A stretch of DNA of 64,000 bases, taken from Polyangium sp. 15x6 (GTDB lineage: Bacteria; Myxococcota_A; Polyangia; Polyangiales; Polyangiaceae). The notes under the pieces were generated by a model. That model had not been told where the DNA came from. It searched no databases and saw nothing but the letters and a program-made list of their open reading frames with translations. Location: NCBI RefSeq assembly GCF_029960785.1, contig NZ_JASBQE010000053.1, forward strand, positions 18,817-82,816. The letters are read 5' to 3'. This document shows positions 1 through 8,194 of this stretch, one piece after another. The number at the start of each line of letters is the position of its first letter. Positions within the stretch are counted from its first letter, which is position 1. Position numbers and translations under genes: made by a program.

Positions 1-1363
1 CTTGCAGGCCCCGGACGATCTTGGCGATGTCGGCGCTCGCCGCGGCCGCGCGATCCGACAGCGCGCGGATCTCCTCGGCGACGACCGCGAAGCCCCGCCC
101 GTGCTCGCCCGCGCGCGCAGCTTCGATGCTCGCGTTGAGCGACAGGAGGTTCGTGCGGTCCGCGATCATGTTGATCGTCTGCACGATGTCGCCGATCTCC
201 TCGGCGCGGCGGCCCATCTCCTTCATCACGCCTGCCGACTCGACCATCGCCTGGCGGATGTTCCCGAGGCCCGCGATGGACTTGCCCACGGTGGCCGCCC
301 CTTCGCGCGCCGTCGCCACGCTCTGGTCGGCGGTCTTGCGCGCGCTCACGACGATCTCGACGATCCGCCGCGTCGAGGCCTCGACCTGCGCCGACGCCGC
401 GGCGCTCGTCGCGGCGAGCTGATTGATCTGCTCGGCGCCTTGCGCCATCGACTGCGCCGAGCGCGCGAGCTCTTCCGCGGCCGCCGCGTTCCCTTCGATC
501 ACCGCGGCGTTCCTCTCGGCCGTCACCGCGACCTGCTCCACGGACGCCGCGATCTCGGTGATCGAGCTGGCGTTCGCCGTCGTGGCCTCCTCGAAGCTCT
601 TCGCGTGGTCGGCGACGCTCTTGGTCGACCGCGCCATCTGCTCGGCCGTGGCCGACGTCTCCTCGACCGCGCTCGCCATCTCGGCGGCGTCCCGCGTCAC
701 CCGTTCGAGCGCCGCGCCCGTGCTCGTCACGGCCGTGGCCATGCCGAGGATCCGCTCGCCGACGCCCTTGGCATCCGCGGAGAGCCTCCCGATGCCCTTG
801 GCCATCTGCTCGATGGTCGTCGCGACCTCCTCCATCGAAGCTGCGTTCGACTCGCCCCGCTCGGCGAGATCGGTGAGGTCCTTCGTGTTCGCCGTCGAGG
901 TCGCGAGCAGCTCTTCACTCGCGGTCGCGAGCTCCTCGGCGTTCTGGCCGACGCCCTTGATCGAACGAGCGATCTCTTCCGTACTTGCCGCCGTCCCCTC
1001 CGCCGAGGCCGCGAGCGCTTCCGTGTCGCTCCGGACGCTGTTGATGCTCGGCGCGAGCTGTTGCAGCCCGCTCGCCGTGGCTTCGAGGCCCCGGAGCACC
1101 TCGCTCGCGTCGTCGCGGATCCGCTGCTGCCCCCGCGCGAGCGCCTGCAGGGAGATGCTCGTCGATTCGACCTCGTCCGCGAGCTCGTCCAGCGAGGCGC
1201 GAAGCTCCTGGCCCGACGACGCCCGCCCTTCGGTCCCCGCGGCGAGGCGCGACGCGGCTTGCTCGAGCGCGTTCGCCTGCGTCGCCGTCCGGCGCAGCTC
1301 GCGCTCCGCCTCTGCAGCCTTCGCGAGTGCGAGGTCGATCTCAGCCGTTCCGTTCGTCGACAT
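1..1363 (-). CDS. Soluble methyl-accepting chemotaxis protein (3' end outside window)
   Basis: Chemoreceptor that should pair with the CheW and CheA encoded upstream and control CheA autophosphorylation. The frame reads without a stop to the window edge, about 454 codons seen. It starts at the ATG inside the cheW 3' end (MSTNGTAEID), overlapping it by 23 bases. No hydrophobic membrane segment is present, so this is a cytoplasmic receptor; the whole visible protein is Ala/Glu/Ser-rich helical coiled coil. The signalling tip is clear near residues 395-425: DRTNLLSLNASIEAARAGE followed by GRGFAVVAEEIRALSDRAA, the MCP hairpin that binds CheA/CheW. No PAS, GAF or haem sensor domain is recognisable in the visible part, so the signal is unknown. 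The family call is secure; the missing C-terminus could hold methylation sites or a CheR tether. Confidence 0.93.
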   Translation of the reverse strand, partial: MSTNGTAEIDLALAKAAEAERELRRTATQANALEQAASRLAAGTEGRASSGQELRASLDELADEVESTSISLQALARGQQRIRDDASEVLRGLEATASGLQQLAPSINSVRSDTEALAASAEGTAASTEEIARSIKGVGQNAEELATASEELLATSTANTKDLTDLAERGESNAASMEEVATTIEQMAKGIGRLSADAKGVGERILGMATAVTSTGAALERVTRDAAEMASAVEETSATAEQMARSTKSVADHAKSFEEATTANASSITEIAASVEQVAVTAERNAAVIEGNAAAAEELARSAQSMAQGAEQINQLAATSAAASAQVEASTRRIVEIVVSARKTADQSVATAREGAATVGKSIAGLGNIRQAMVESAGVMKEMGRRAEEIGDIVQTINMIADRTNLLSLNASIEAARAGEHGRGFAVVAEEIRALSDRAAAASADIAKIVRGLQ

Positions 1364-1805
1364 AAATGCCTTCCTGACCGATGATTTTTTGGAAATTGAC
1401 CAGCATCACGAGGCGCTTCTCGCCCGGCCTGCGCTCGACGTGGGCCACGCTCTTCACGAACCCGGCGCTCTCGCCCCCCATCCACGACGGCGGCGCCGAA
1501 AGGCCTTCCGGCGCGATCTTCATGATCTCGCGCGCGCTGTCGACGAGCAGCCCCACCGTGCGTTCGCCGCTCTGGACCACGATCACCCGTGAATCCATGG
1601 TCGGCTCGATCCTCGGCAACCCGAAGCGTAGCCGCAGATCGACGACCGGCACGACGCGGCCCCGGATGTGGATCAGCCCCGCGACGTACGGCGGCGTCCC
1701 CGGCACCTTCGTCGCGCCTGCGAAGGACTCCATCTGCAGGACGTCCGAGGCCTGCAGGACGTACTCGCCGTCCTCGACCTTGAAGACGACGTAGAGCTCG
1801 CTCAT
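1341..1805 (-). CDS. cheW: Chemotaxis coupling protein CheW
   Basis: Adaptor (154 aa) linking the receptor tip to the CheA P5 domain. The whole protein is a single CheW-like SH3-type beta-barrel domain. Recognisable elements are the N-terminal strand YVVFKVEDGEYVL, the central PYVAGLIHIRGRVVPVVDLR and the C-terminal KRLVMLVNFQKII. The start is the ATG overlapping the cheA stop by four bases (ATGA arrangement), which rules out the much longer upstream extension of the same frame because that would lie inside cheA. Its own 3' end contains the start of the MCP gene, so cheA-cheW-mcp are translationally coupled. A second CheW-like fold forms the C-terminus of CheA, as expected. Confidence 0.95.
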   Translation of the reverse strand: MSELYVVFKVEDGEYVLQASDVLQMESFAGATKVPGTPPYVAGLIHIRGRVVPVVDLRLRFGLPRIEPTMDSRVIVVQSGERTVGLLVDSAREIMKIAPEGLSAPPSWMGGESAGFVKSVAHVERRPGEKRLVMLVNFQKIIGQEGIYVDERNG

Positions 1806-3823
1806 ACGGCCACCTCCGTGCGGTTCTGGGAAAGCGCCCCGGAGAGCGCCACGAGGTCGAGGACCAGCGTGGGCCGGCCGTCGCCGAGATCCGTCGAGCC
1901 GGAGACGCCGGCCACCTTGACGAGCGGGTCCTCGAGCGGCCGGATCACGACCTCCTGCTGCCCGACCATCCGCTGGATCCCGAACGCCAGCGGCGCCCCG
2001 TTGCGCCGCACGAGCAGCGCCTTCGGCTCGTCCCCGGCGCCGAGCGAGAAGACGGACGCGAGGTTCACGAGGGGCACGATCTCCCCGCGCCGCTCGAGGA
2101 ACCTCACCTCGCCGAAACGTGTATGCCGCGCGGGCCCGCGTACGAGCCCCTCCGGCGCGACCTCGACGATCTCCTCGATCGCCGCGACGGGCGCCACGAA
2201 CGTCTGATCGCCGCACACGAAGGAGAAGGCGTCGACGATGGTGATCGTGAGGGGGATGCGCAGCGTGAACGTGGTGCCGGCGCCCAGCGTGGTGCGCAGC
2301 GACATCTCGCCGCCGAGCTGATCGACCACGGCGCGCTTCACGATGTCCATCCCGAGCCCCCGCCCGCTCGTCTTCGTCGCCTGTTCGAGCGTCGTCAGCC
2401 CCGGCTGCGTGATGAGATCGAGCAGCCCCGCGTCGTCCGCGGGCACGGGGCGGGATGCCTTGCGCGCCACCGCTTCACGGTCGATGCCGCGCCCGTCGTC
2501 GATGATGCAGAGCTCGAGCTGGTTCGTGGAGCGCTCGAAGCACGTCACCCGCACGAGGCCCTCCTCGGGCTTGCCCAGACGACGCCGCTCGGCTGGGGGC
2601 TCGATCGCGTGATCGACCGCGTTGCGGATGAGGTGCACGATCGCCGGGAAGATCCGCTCCGCCACCGCCTTGTCGAGCTCCGCCTTGCCGGCGTCGATCA
2701 CGACGCGGACCGGCTTGTTCGTGGCGCGGCTCAGCCCTCGCACGATGAGCGGCACGCGGTCGAGCAGCTCGGCGACGGGCACCATCCGGGCGCGCATGAT
2801 CGCGCCGCGGAGGTCGCGCACCTGCCGGCCGTAGCTCTTCACGATGTCGCCGAGCTCGCCCACGTTCACGCCCTGCGCGGCGAGCGCGTCCACGGCGCGC
2901 GCCAGGCGGAAGCGGGTGATCACGAGCGCCGAGAGCCGCTCGAGCGCGTCGTCGAGGCGCGCGACCTCGACGCGCACGATCCCGCGCCTCCGCCCTTCGG
3001 TCTCGCCGACGTCTTCTTCTGCCGTCGACGGCTCGCCGAGCGGATCCGCCCCGCCTTCGGGCCGGGGGTGGAGCACCTCCCGCACGTGCTCCGGCGTGGC
3101 GCCGACCGCCGCGGCGAGCTCCTCGTCGCGCCCGTCCGTGAGAACGAGCAGGGCGAAGGCGAGCCCGCCGGGCGCCGCGTCGCTCACCGGGATCGAGAGC
3201 GGCACGACCTTCACGATCTCCGCGAACGCGCCGATTCGCTCACGCACGGTCGTGATGGTCATCCCCTCGGCCGCGCGGGCGGGCGACGGCACGAAATCGA
3301 CCCGCAGCGCGCGCCGTCCGCCTTCCACGCCTTGAATGAGCTGGGCCCTCTCCGCGGCGGAGAGCTTGACGAGCACATCGGGCTCGAGGTCGATCTCGAC
3401 GGTGAGGGGCGCCTCGTTTTTCGTGATCTCCAGCGCGGCGAGCGCGTCGAGCAGGTGCGGGGGCGCGGGCGCGACGGGCGCGTTCACCGACAGCGCCCGC
3501 ACCCGCTCTCCAATGGCGCGTAGCCCTGCGAGCAGGGCCTCCACCGCTTTGGCCGAAAGCGCCCCGGCCGCGCGATCGGCATGGCGCAGCACCGTTTCCA
3601 TGGCGTGGGCGATGTCCACGATGGGCTCGACGCCCACCATTGCGGACAGGCCTTTGACGGTGTGGAGCGAGCGAAAGAGCTCGCGCACGGCTCGCGGATT
3701 GTTCTCGCCTTTGCGCAGCGAGGCCTCGACGGCGAGCAAGTTCATCGTCGAGGCGGAGAGATGCTCTTCGGCCTCGACCAGATATCCGGCCAGAAATTCG
3801 CTCGCGTCGAACCCGCTACTCAT
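1802..3823 (-). CDS. cheA: Chemotaxis histidine kinase CheA
   Basis: Class II histidine kinase (673 aa). An N-terminal HPt domain holds phospho-acceptor His54 in FRSLHTVKG. A linker region around 140-255 looks like a P2-type receiver-docking domain. The dimerisation helices lie around 285-350, and the HATPase domain has N401 (N-box, LIRNAVDHA), DDGRGI at 442-447 and GRGLGMDI at 487-494. A CheW-like regulatory domain fills 531-673. The start MSSGFDASEF is chosen because the ATG overlaps the end of cheY by eight bases; an upstream start in the same frame would run far into cheY. No receiver domain is fused to the C-terminus, so the separate CheY encoded immediately upstream is its likely partner. 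Confidence 0.95.
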   Translation of the reverse strand: MSSGFDASEFLAGYLVEAEEHLSASTMNLLAVEASLRKGENNPRAVRELFRSLHTVKGLSAMVGVEPIVDIAHAMETVLRHADRAAGALSAKAVEALLAGLRAIGERVRALSVNAPVAPAPPHLLDALAALEITKNEAPLTVEIDLEPDVLVKLSAAERAQLIQGVEGGRRALRVDFVPSPARAAEGMTITTVRERIGAFAEIVKVVPLSIPVSDAAPGGLAFALLVLTDGRDEELAAAVGATPEHVREVLHPRPEGGADPLGEPSTAEEDVGETEGRRRGIVRVEVARLDDALERLSALVITRFRLARAVDALAAQGVNVGELGDIVKSYGRQVRDLRGAIMRARMVPVAELLDRVPLIVRGLSRATNKPVRVVIDAGKAELDKAVAERIFPAIVHLIRNAVDHAIEPPAERRRLGKPEEGLVRVTCFERSTNQLELCIIDDGRGIDREAVARKASRPVPADDAGLLDLITQPGLTTLEQATKTSGRGLGMDIVKRAVVDQLGGEMSLRTTLGAGTTFTLRIPLTITIVDAFSFVCGDQTFVAPVAAIEEIVEVAPEGLVRGPARHTRFGEVRFLERRGEIVPLVNLASVFSLGAGDEPKALLVRRNGAPLAFGIQRMVGQQEVVIRPLEDPLVKVAGVSGSTDLGDGRPTLVLDLVALSGALSQNRTEVAV

Positions 3824-4205
3824 GGAATCCCGCCGCACCCTGGCGGAGGATGGATTGCACGTTCGCCAGGATTGCATCGGGCGTGAAAGGTTTCGTCATG
3901 AACTGCGAAGCGCCTGCGCCGAGGGCGCGCGAGCGGGAACCCTCGTCTCCTCGCGTGGTCACGACGAGGATGGGCAGGCGTTTGAGTTTGTCCTGACCAC
4001 GGACGAACTCGATGACCTCGAAACCGCCGATGTCGGGCATGTTGAGGTCGAGCACGACGAGGTCGAAGCTCTGGAGCGCCAGCTTTTCGATGGCCTCGAG
4101 ACCACTCGCGGCGTGGGTGAAGGCGAAGTCCTCGACCGCGCGCAGGCACGCGACGATCATTTCTCGCATCACTTTGCTGTCGTCTACGACGAGTATTTCC
4201 GTCAC
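3816..4205 (-). CDS. cheY: CheY-type single-domain response regulator
   Basis: Receiver domain only, 129 aa, with no output domain. Acidic pocket residues D8 and D9 (LVVDDS), phospho-acceptor D53 (VLDLNMP), T83/T84 and the conserved K105 (MTKPFTP) are all in place, so it should be phosphorylated by CheA. It is the first gene of the cheY-cheA-cheW-mcp unit and overlaps the cheA start by eight bases. In myxobacteria such clusters often control gliding, development or transcription rather than flagella; nothing in this window says which, and CheR/CheB are not seen. Confidence 0.93.
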   Translation of the reverse strand: MTEILVVDDSKVMREMIVACLRAVEDFAFTHAASGLEAIEKLALQSFDLVVLDLNMPDIGGFEVIEFVRGQDKLKRLPILVVTTRGDEGSRSRALGAGASQFMTKPFTPDAILANVQSILRQGAAGFHE

Positions 4206-4277
4206 GCGCCCCCCGGAGTCCGTCCATTAACCCCCTTCCCCGAACCCGTCAAGCTCGCTCATGTAGAATGAGCGTGA

Positions 4278-4295
4278 TCTTTGGACTTCCAAAGA
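4278..4295. promoter_or_regulatory. Inverted repeat in cheY/kinase divergent promoter region
   Basis: Perfect dyad TCTTTGGA-CT-TCCAAAGA, eight-base arms and two-base spacer, lying 73 bases before the cheY start and about 100 bases before the divergent hybrid kinase. Position and symmetry suit a regulator binding site; no regulator can be named. Confidence 0.4.
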
Positions 4296-4357
4296 CGGCG
4301 ACGCATTGCAGCGTGCGTGTGTTCGTTCGCCAGAAGCCAGGATCCGGCCTCGGCACA

Positions 4358-4386
4358 TTGACAGGGGGGCGGCCGCAGTGTAGCGA
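4358..4386 (+). promoter_or_regulatory. Possible -35/-10 promoter for the hybrid kinase
   Basis: A perfect TTGACA at 4358-4363 is followed after 17 bases by TAGCGA, a weak -10. Transcription would begin only a few bases before the ATG at 4399. No Shine-Dalgarno sequence precedes that ATG, so a very short or leaderless mRNA is possible. The -10 match is poor and the site is inferred only. Confidence 0.28.
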
Positions 4387-4398
4387 ACCCGTACCACC

Positions 4399-5865
4399 AT
4401 GTCTGCTGCAAGCAGCGTTCCCCAGAGGCGGGTCGTCTGGATCGTCGATGACTCCGCACTCGACGCAGAGCGCGCTCGCCGCGCTCTGGCAAATCATTAC
4501 GACGTTCAGGTTTTTCCCGACGGTACGGCCGTCCTGGAATCGCTGGGGAGCCATCAGGCGCGGCCTGACGTGCTCGTCCTCGATTGGATCATGCCAGGCG
4601 TTTCAGGCATCGAAGTTTGTCGGTTCGTTCGTGCCAACAGTACGCACGCCCGCATGGGTATTTTGCTGCTCACTGCTCGACAGCAAACCGAGCAGGTGGT
4701 CGAGGGCCTATCGGCCGGCGCCAACGATTACTTATCGAAGCCCTACGCGACGAGCGAGCTCGAGGCGCGGGTAGACGCCCTCGTGCGCTCGATAACGCTG
4801 CTCGAGCGCGCCGAGAAGGCAGAAGCGACGGTGCGCCAGGTATTGGCGAACGTTCCGGATGCTCTCCTGGTCCTGGGGGAGGAGCAACGCATCACGTATG
4901 CGAACCCGGAAGCACAAAAGGCGCTCCACCGCTGGTCGCCCGAGAAGCTCGTCGGTCAGTCGATCTGCGGTCTCCTGCCAGAGCTCTCCGCCGAGCTCTT
5001 CGCAGCCGCCACGAGCATGGAAGCATTCGCCCTGCCAGACATCACGATCGAAGGCGAGGTGTACGCGCCGACGGTCCGCGTCTTCCCCGTCGACCTCGGC
5101 GGAGGCTCGACGATCCTGGCACTGCGCAACGTGACCGCCCGGCGGATGGCAGAGGTACGGCGGCTGGATTTTTATTCGATCATCGCGCACGACCTGCGCT
5201 CGCCGCTCAGCGCAATGTTGATGCGCAGCGAGCTCATCCTGATGGGCAAGCACGGGCCCATCCCGCGCGAGGCCGTGGTCGATCTACACAAGATGCAGGG
5301 CTCGATCCGCGCGCTCGTGGGGATGATCAACGACTTCCTCGACCTCGCAAGCCTCGAAGGCGGGCACTTCAAGCTCGTGAAGGAAGAGATCGACCTCGTG
5401 TCGCTCGTCGACACCGTAGCCGACGTCCTGCGCCCGCTGCTCGTCTCGGGCGAACTCTCGTTCGACATGCACCGCGCGCGGCGGCCCGCAGTGCACGCCG
5501 ATCGCCGCCGGCTCGGGCAAGTCGTCGCCAACCTGCTCTCGAACGCCATCAAATTCACCCCACGCGGCGGCAGCATCACGGCCACACTCGAAGAGTCGGA
5601 TACGTGCATCGAGGTGGGCGTGGAGGACACCGGCACCGGCATCCCATCGAGCGAGATCCCAAAGCTGTTCCAGCGTTACGCGCGGGCAAACACCGGCATG
5701 GCAGGCACGGGTCTCGGGCTCATGATCGTGCGCGAAGTGGTGGAAGCCCACGGCGGCACCGTAGGCGTCGACAGCGTCCTCGGCCGCGGAAGCCGATTCT
5801 GGTTCCGCCTGCCAAAGGCCAGCAGCCAAGGCGCGCACGCCCCGCGCGTCGCGCGCGCCGGGTGA
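4399..5865 (+). CDS. Hybrid response regulator / PAS / histidine kinase
   Basis: Two-component protein of 488 aa in the order receiver, PAS, HisKA, HATPase, i.e. with the receiver at the N-terminus. Receiver: D17/D18, phospho-acceptor D62 (LVLDWIMPG), K114 (YLSKPY). A helical linker leads to a PAS-like segment at about 145-250. HisKA carries H264 in IIAHDLRSP. The ATPase has N382 (VVANLLSNAIKFT), DTGTGI at 410-415 and GTGLGL at 436-441. No membrane segment, so it is cytoplasmic. Its input is phosphorylation of its own receiver, and the likely donor is CheA or an unlinked kinase. It diverges from cheY; a functional link to the chemosensory cluster is inferred from position only. Confidence 0.9.
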   Translation: MSAASSVPQRRVVWIVDDSALDAERARRALANHYDVQVFPDGTAVLESLGSHQARPDVLVLDWIMPGVSGIEVCRFVRANSTHARMGILLLTARQQTEQVVEGLSAGANDYLSKPYATSELEARVDALVRSITLLERAEKAEATVRQVLANVPDALLVLGEEQRITYANPEAQKALHRWSPEKLVGQSICGLLPELSAELFAAATSMEAFALPDITIEGEVYAPTVRVFPVDLGGGSTILALRNVTARRMAEVRRLDFYSIIAHDLRSPLSAMLMRSELILMGKHGPIPREAVVDLHKMQGSIRALVGMINDFLDLASLEGGHFKLVKEEIDLVSLVDTVADVLRPLLVSGELSFDMHRARRPAVHADRRRLGQVVANLLSNAIKFTPRGGSITATLEESDTCIEVGVEDTGTGIPSSEIPKLFQRYARANTGMAGTGLGLMIVREVVEAHGGTVGVDSVLGRGSRFWFRLPKASSQGAHAPRVARAG

Positions 5866-5877
5866 TCGCGTCCAGGG

Positions 5878-6203
5878 CCGCTGCGCTGGGGCGTTGCCCC
5901 AGGCCCCACCGGGGCTGTCCGCCCCTGGACCCGGACCAGCGCAAGCGCTGGACCTTTTGTCGATGAACTGCGCGATGCGCAGTTCATCGAACAGGCCAAG
6001 GCAAGACCAGCGACGACCCTGCCAGCCAAGACAGCGGCGCTGACCTCTCTCAGCCGGCAACGCTGTCCCTGGTCTTCCAACGGGCCCGTTGGAAGAACTG
6101 CGCATCGCGCAGTTCTTCCACCCCGAGTCCAGCGCTTGCGCTGGTTCGGGTCGAGGGGCGAACAGCCCCCGCGGGGTCCGGGGCAGAGCCCCGGCGCGAC
6201 GCC
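5878..6203. repeat. Composite palindromic intergenic repeat, copy 1
   Basis: About 326 bp built of nested hairpins. A GC-rich outer module at the left (5878-5953) is repeated, inverted and diverged, at the right (about 6121-6203). Between them lie a 14-bp-arm hairpin with loop GAT (5960-5990), a perfect 24 bp palindrome (6073-6096) and another 14-bp-arm hairpin with loop ATC (6090-6120). Nearly the whole sequence recurs in inverted orientation at 12201-12519, diverged mainly in loops and spacers. No transposase is inside. It resembles a MITE or BIME-type element. Short open frames across it exist only because of its base composition. Confidence 0.85.
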
Positions 6204-6278
6204 TTGCGGTGCTTGATTACGCTTGCCTCCATCCGTCCGCCTCTCCTACCGTCCGCGTCCCTACGAACCGGAGGCACC

Positions 6279-6998
6279 ATGCTCGCAGGACCGACCTCTC
6301 CCATTCGCGTGATGTCGCGGGCCGTCGCCCGCACGCACAACATGCTCACCATCGCATCGAAGGTGGACATCGATCGGTCCCCCGAGGATCGTGAGTTCTT
6401 CGCGGCGGAGGCCGCGAAGCTCGTGGCCCTTCGGCAGGCGCTCCCTGCGAAGCAACGCGAAATCGAGGATTTCGAGCTCGGACTGGGGGACCAGAATCAA
6501 GCGGCCGTCGTCCTCGGCGATCAGGTCCTCGATCGGGGCGTCCGCGCGGGCAATACGCGAACGAAGCTCGGCCTCAAAGGGAAAAGTGGCCTCGGCGCCG
6601 AGCACGCCTTCGGCAATCGTGTCGATGATTTGACCGGTGCGCCTCATCGAAATGAGCCTGCCCTCGTGCGCGAAGCCATCACCCGGATCGGGGACCTGCC
6701 CGAGTTCGAGGACAAGGCCAAGGTGCAGAGCGACCTGCTCGCCCGCGTCGAGCTGCAAGAGGGGCTCCTGAAAGAGCGTGACCAGGGGGACGCCGTGCTC
6801 TCGAAGCTCGAAAGCGAAGCCGTCAAGCTCGTGGTCGAGGCCGCTGACAAGCTCGTGCAGACGAAGGCCGCGCTCGACGGTCGGTTCCCGCGGCAGCGCG
6901 GGTACGTGGCGTCGTTCTTCCTGGATGTATCGCGCAAGCGGCGCGGTGGGCACGAGGAGGACGACGGCGAAGGGAGCGGAGGCGCGCCTGTGGGCTGA
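6279..6998 (+). CDS. Uncharacterised helical protein ending in a repeat tail
   Basis: Unrecognised 239 aa protein. The start ATG (MLAGPTSPIR) is chosen because GGAGG precedes it by four bases; an earlier start would lie in the repeat element. The body is charged and predicted helical (LPAKQREIEDFELGL, VREAITRIGDLPEFEDKAK, KLESEAVKLVVEAADKLVQ), with no signal peptide or membrane segment. The last residues GGAPVG match the repeat phrase KAAPVG of the 42 bp array that follows, and the reading frame stays open through that array to about 7349 if the TGA at 6996-6998 is ignored. The annotated stop may therefore be a nonsense mutation that removed a 14-residue-repeat tail. Function unknown. Confidence 0.6.
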   Translation: MLAGPTSPIRVMSRAVARTHNMLTIASKVDIDRSPEDREFFAAEAAKLVALRQALPAKQREIEDFELGLGDQNQAAVVLGDQVLDRGVRAGNTRTKLGLKGKSGLGAEHAFGNRVDDLTGAPHRNEPALVREAITRIGDLPEFEDKAKVQSDLLARVELQEGLLKERDQGDAVLSKLESEAVKLVVEAADKLVQTKAALDGRFPRQRGYVASFFLDVSRKRRGGHEEDDGEGSGGAPVG

Positions 6999-7312
6999 CG
7001 GCGGAAATGCGCCGGGCGCAAGGCGGCGCCGGTGGGCCGGCGGCACGTTGCGCCCGGGAGCAAGGCGGCGCTGGTCGGCCGGCGGACGGGTGCGCCGAGG
7101 AGCGAGGCGCCGCCGGGGGGGCGGGGGCGGAGCGGGGAAAGGTACAAGGCGGCGCCGGTCGGCCGGCGGGAGGTTGCGCCCGGGAGCAAGGCGGCGCCGG
7201 TCGGCCGGCGGGAGGTTGCGCCCGGGAGCAAGGCGGCGCCGGTCGAGCGGCGGGAGGTTGCGCCTGGGAGCAGGGCGCCGCCGGTCGAGCAGCGGCGAGG
7301 TGCGCTCAGAAC
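6977..7312. repeat. 42 bp tandem repeat, eight units
   Basis: Units begin at 6977, 7019, 7061, 7103, 7145, 7187, 7229 and 7271, a strict 42-base period. Units from 7145 to 7270 are almost identical (core ggcgggaggttgcgcccggg); 6977 and 7103 are diverged. Because 42 is a multiple of three, a 14-residue repeat (PVGRREVAPGSKAA) is maintained in the frame of the upstream gene. The array joins the 3' ends of two convergent genes, and its last unit overlaps the protoglobin stop. There are no spacers, so this is not a CRISPR array. Confidence 0.85.
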
Positions 7313-7899
7313 GCCGAGGGCGCGATGTAGGGCTCGCTCCAGAGCGTGATCTGCAGCGTGATCGACTTGAACCAGGCCGTGTGCATGGCCTCCACGTCGG
7401 CCGCGCTGTGCCCCTTCTTGGCGAGGAAGGGCTTGATCGTCGCCGTGATCGGCACGATGAAGGCGATCAGGTAGCGCAGGTTGATGTACTGCGCGGCGGA
7501 GGCGACGCCGTCGGTCTTGTTCTTCTTCGCGCTCGTGTGGCGCAGGCCGATCTCGTACTGGTAGTCGAGCCAGGCGCGGTCGTAGTTCGCGGCGCAGGTG
7601 TCGCGGATCCACTGCCCGAAGCGGCGGCGCACGCCGCCCAGGTACTCCATGCTCGGCTTGCCGTCGGCGCCGCTGAAGTAATGCACGAGGTGCGGGTGCG
7701 AGCCGACGAAGCCGTACCAGACGTCGAGCACGGCCTCGACCTGGTCATCGAGCACCTCGCCCGCCATGCGCAGGTAACGCACGTCGTCCTCGCCGAGCAG
7801 GACGGTCTGCTTGAGGAGGGCGAACTCCTCGTCGCTGAGCGGCGAGCGCGCGACGCTCGAGGTGCCGAGGGTGTAGCCAGGGATCGCGGTGTTGGTCAT
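7306..7899 (-). CDS. Protoglobin-type haem protein
   Basis: 197 aa, single-domain globin of the protoglobin/globin-coupled-sensor lineage. Proximal haem ligand H121 sits in YEIGLRHTSAKKN. W61-Y62 (LDVWYGF) and F94 (RRRFGQW) fall within one position of the distal-pocket Trp60, Tyr61 and Phe93 described for Methanosarcina protoglobin, and H121 matches its His120. There is no C-terminal signalling domain, so it binds O2, CO or NO as a stand-alone protein; the physiological role of protoglobins is not settled. The start ATG follows GGAGC at a usual distance. It reads toward the tandem-repeat array, and its upstream region contains an 18 bp palindrome (7993-8010). Family assignment is firm, function open. 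Confidence 0.9.
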   Translation of the reverse strand: MTNTAIPGYTLGTSSVARSPLSDEEFALLKQTVLLGEDDVRYLRMAGEVLDDQVEAVLDVWYGFVGSHPHLVHYFSGADGKPSMEYLGGVRRRFGQWIRDTCAANYDRAWLDYQYEIGLRHTSAKKNKTDGVASAAQYINLRYLIAFIVPITATIKPFLAKKGHSAADVEAMHTAWFKSITLQITLWSEPYIAPSAF

Positions 7900-7992
7900 T
7901 GAAGCTCCTTGATGGGCTCGGGGAGGCCATGGGGCGTGCGCTCCCTCCGTCAGCGGGGTCGCTCGTGTATCGCAGCCGGACCAACCGAGGGA

Positions 7993-8010
7993 ACCCGACC
8001 ATGGTCGGGT
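7993..8010. promoter_or_regulatory. Perfect 18 bp palindrome upstream of protoglobin
   Basis: ACCCGACCATGGTCGGGT reads identically on both strands. It lies 94 bases upstream of the protoglobin ATG and outside the flanking repeats of the ATPase cassette, so it most probably belongs to the protoglobin promoter, as an operator for a dimeric regulator. The regulator is unknown. Confidence 0.45.
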
Positions 8011-8072
8011 GTCGGTGAGCGGCTACATGCGCCGCCGTCGCTCCACACGGGCCGCGACCGCCTCCGCTTCCG

Positions 8073-8110
8073 CTACGTCTTCGACGACCGCTTCCTCCGC
8101 GGCTGCGGCA
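8073..8110. repeat. 38 bp direct repeat, left end of ATPase cassette
   Basis: Identical over 38 bases to 9826-9863 and in the same orientation. The right copy is coding (last 11 codons and stop of the 9826-12138 gene); this left copy is not attached to any gene. Similarity stops abruptly on both sides. This is what a duplicated attachment or target site would look like. Confidence 0.85.
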
Positions 8111-8167
8111 GCCGTTCGCCCTCGCCCGCGGGCCCTTTCTCGTCTTCGCTGCTCTGCATCATGATAG

Positions 8168-8190
8168 AACCCTGCCAGCAGGGCAGGGTT
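8168..8190 (+). promoter_or_regulatory. Hairpin at the ribosome-binding region of the ATPase gene
   Basis: AACCCTGCC-AGCAG-GGCAGGGTT, a perfect nine-base stem with a five-base loop, ends four bases before the ATG at 8195. It covers the only purine-rich stretch that could act as ribosome-binding site, so it may restrict translation or serve as an operator for autoregulation. Confidence 0.5.
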
Positions 8191-8194
8191 TCCC

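Noticed and set aside
6089..6394. Short proteins such as those starting MEELRIAQFF in the repeat elements
   Set aside because: These frames read the palindromes of the element; the inverted copy gives different, incompatible peptides. They are not genes.
6977..7312. CRISPR array
   Set aside because: Units are contiguous 42 bp repeats without spacers and keep a reading frame; no cas genes are near.
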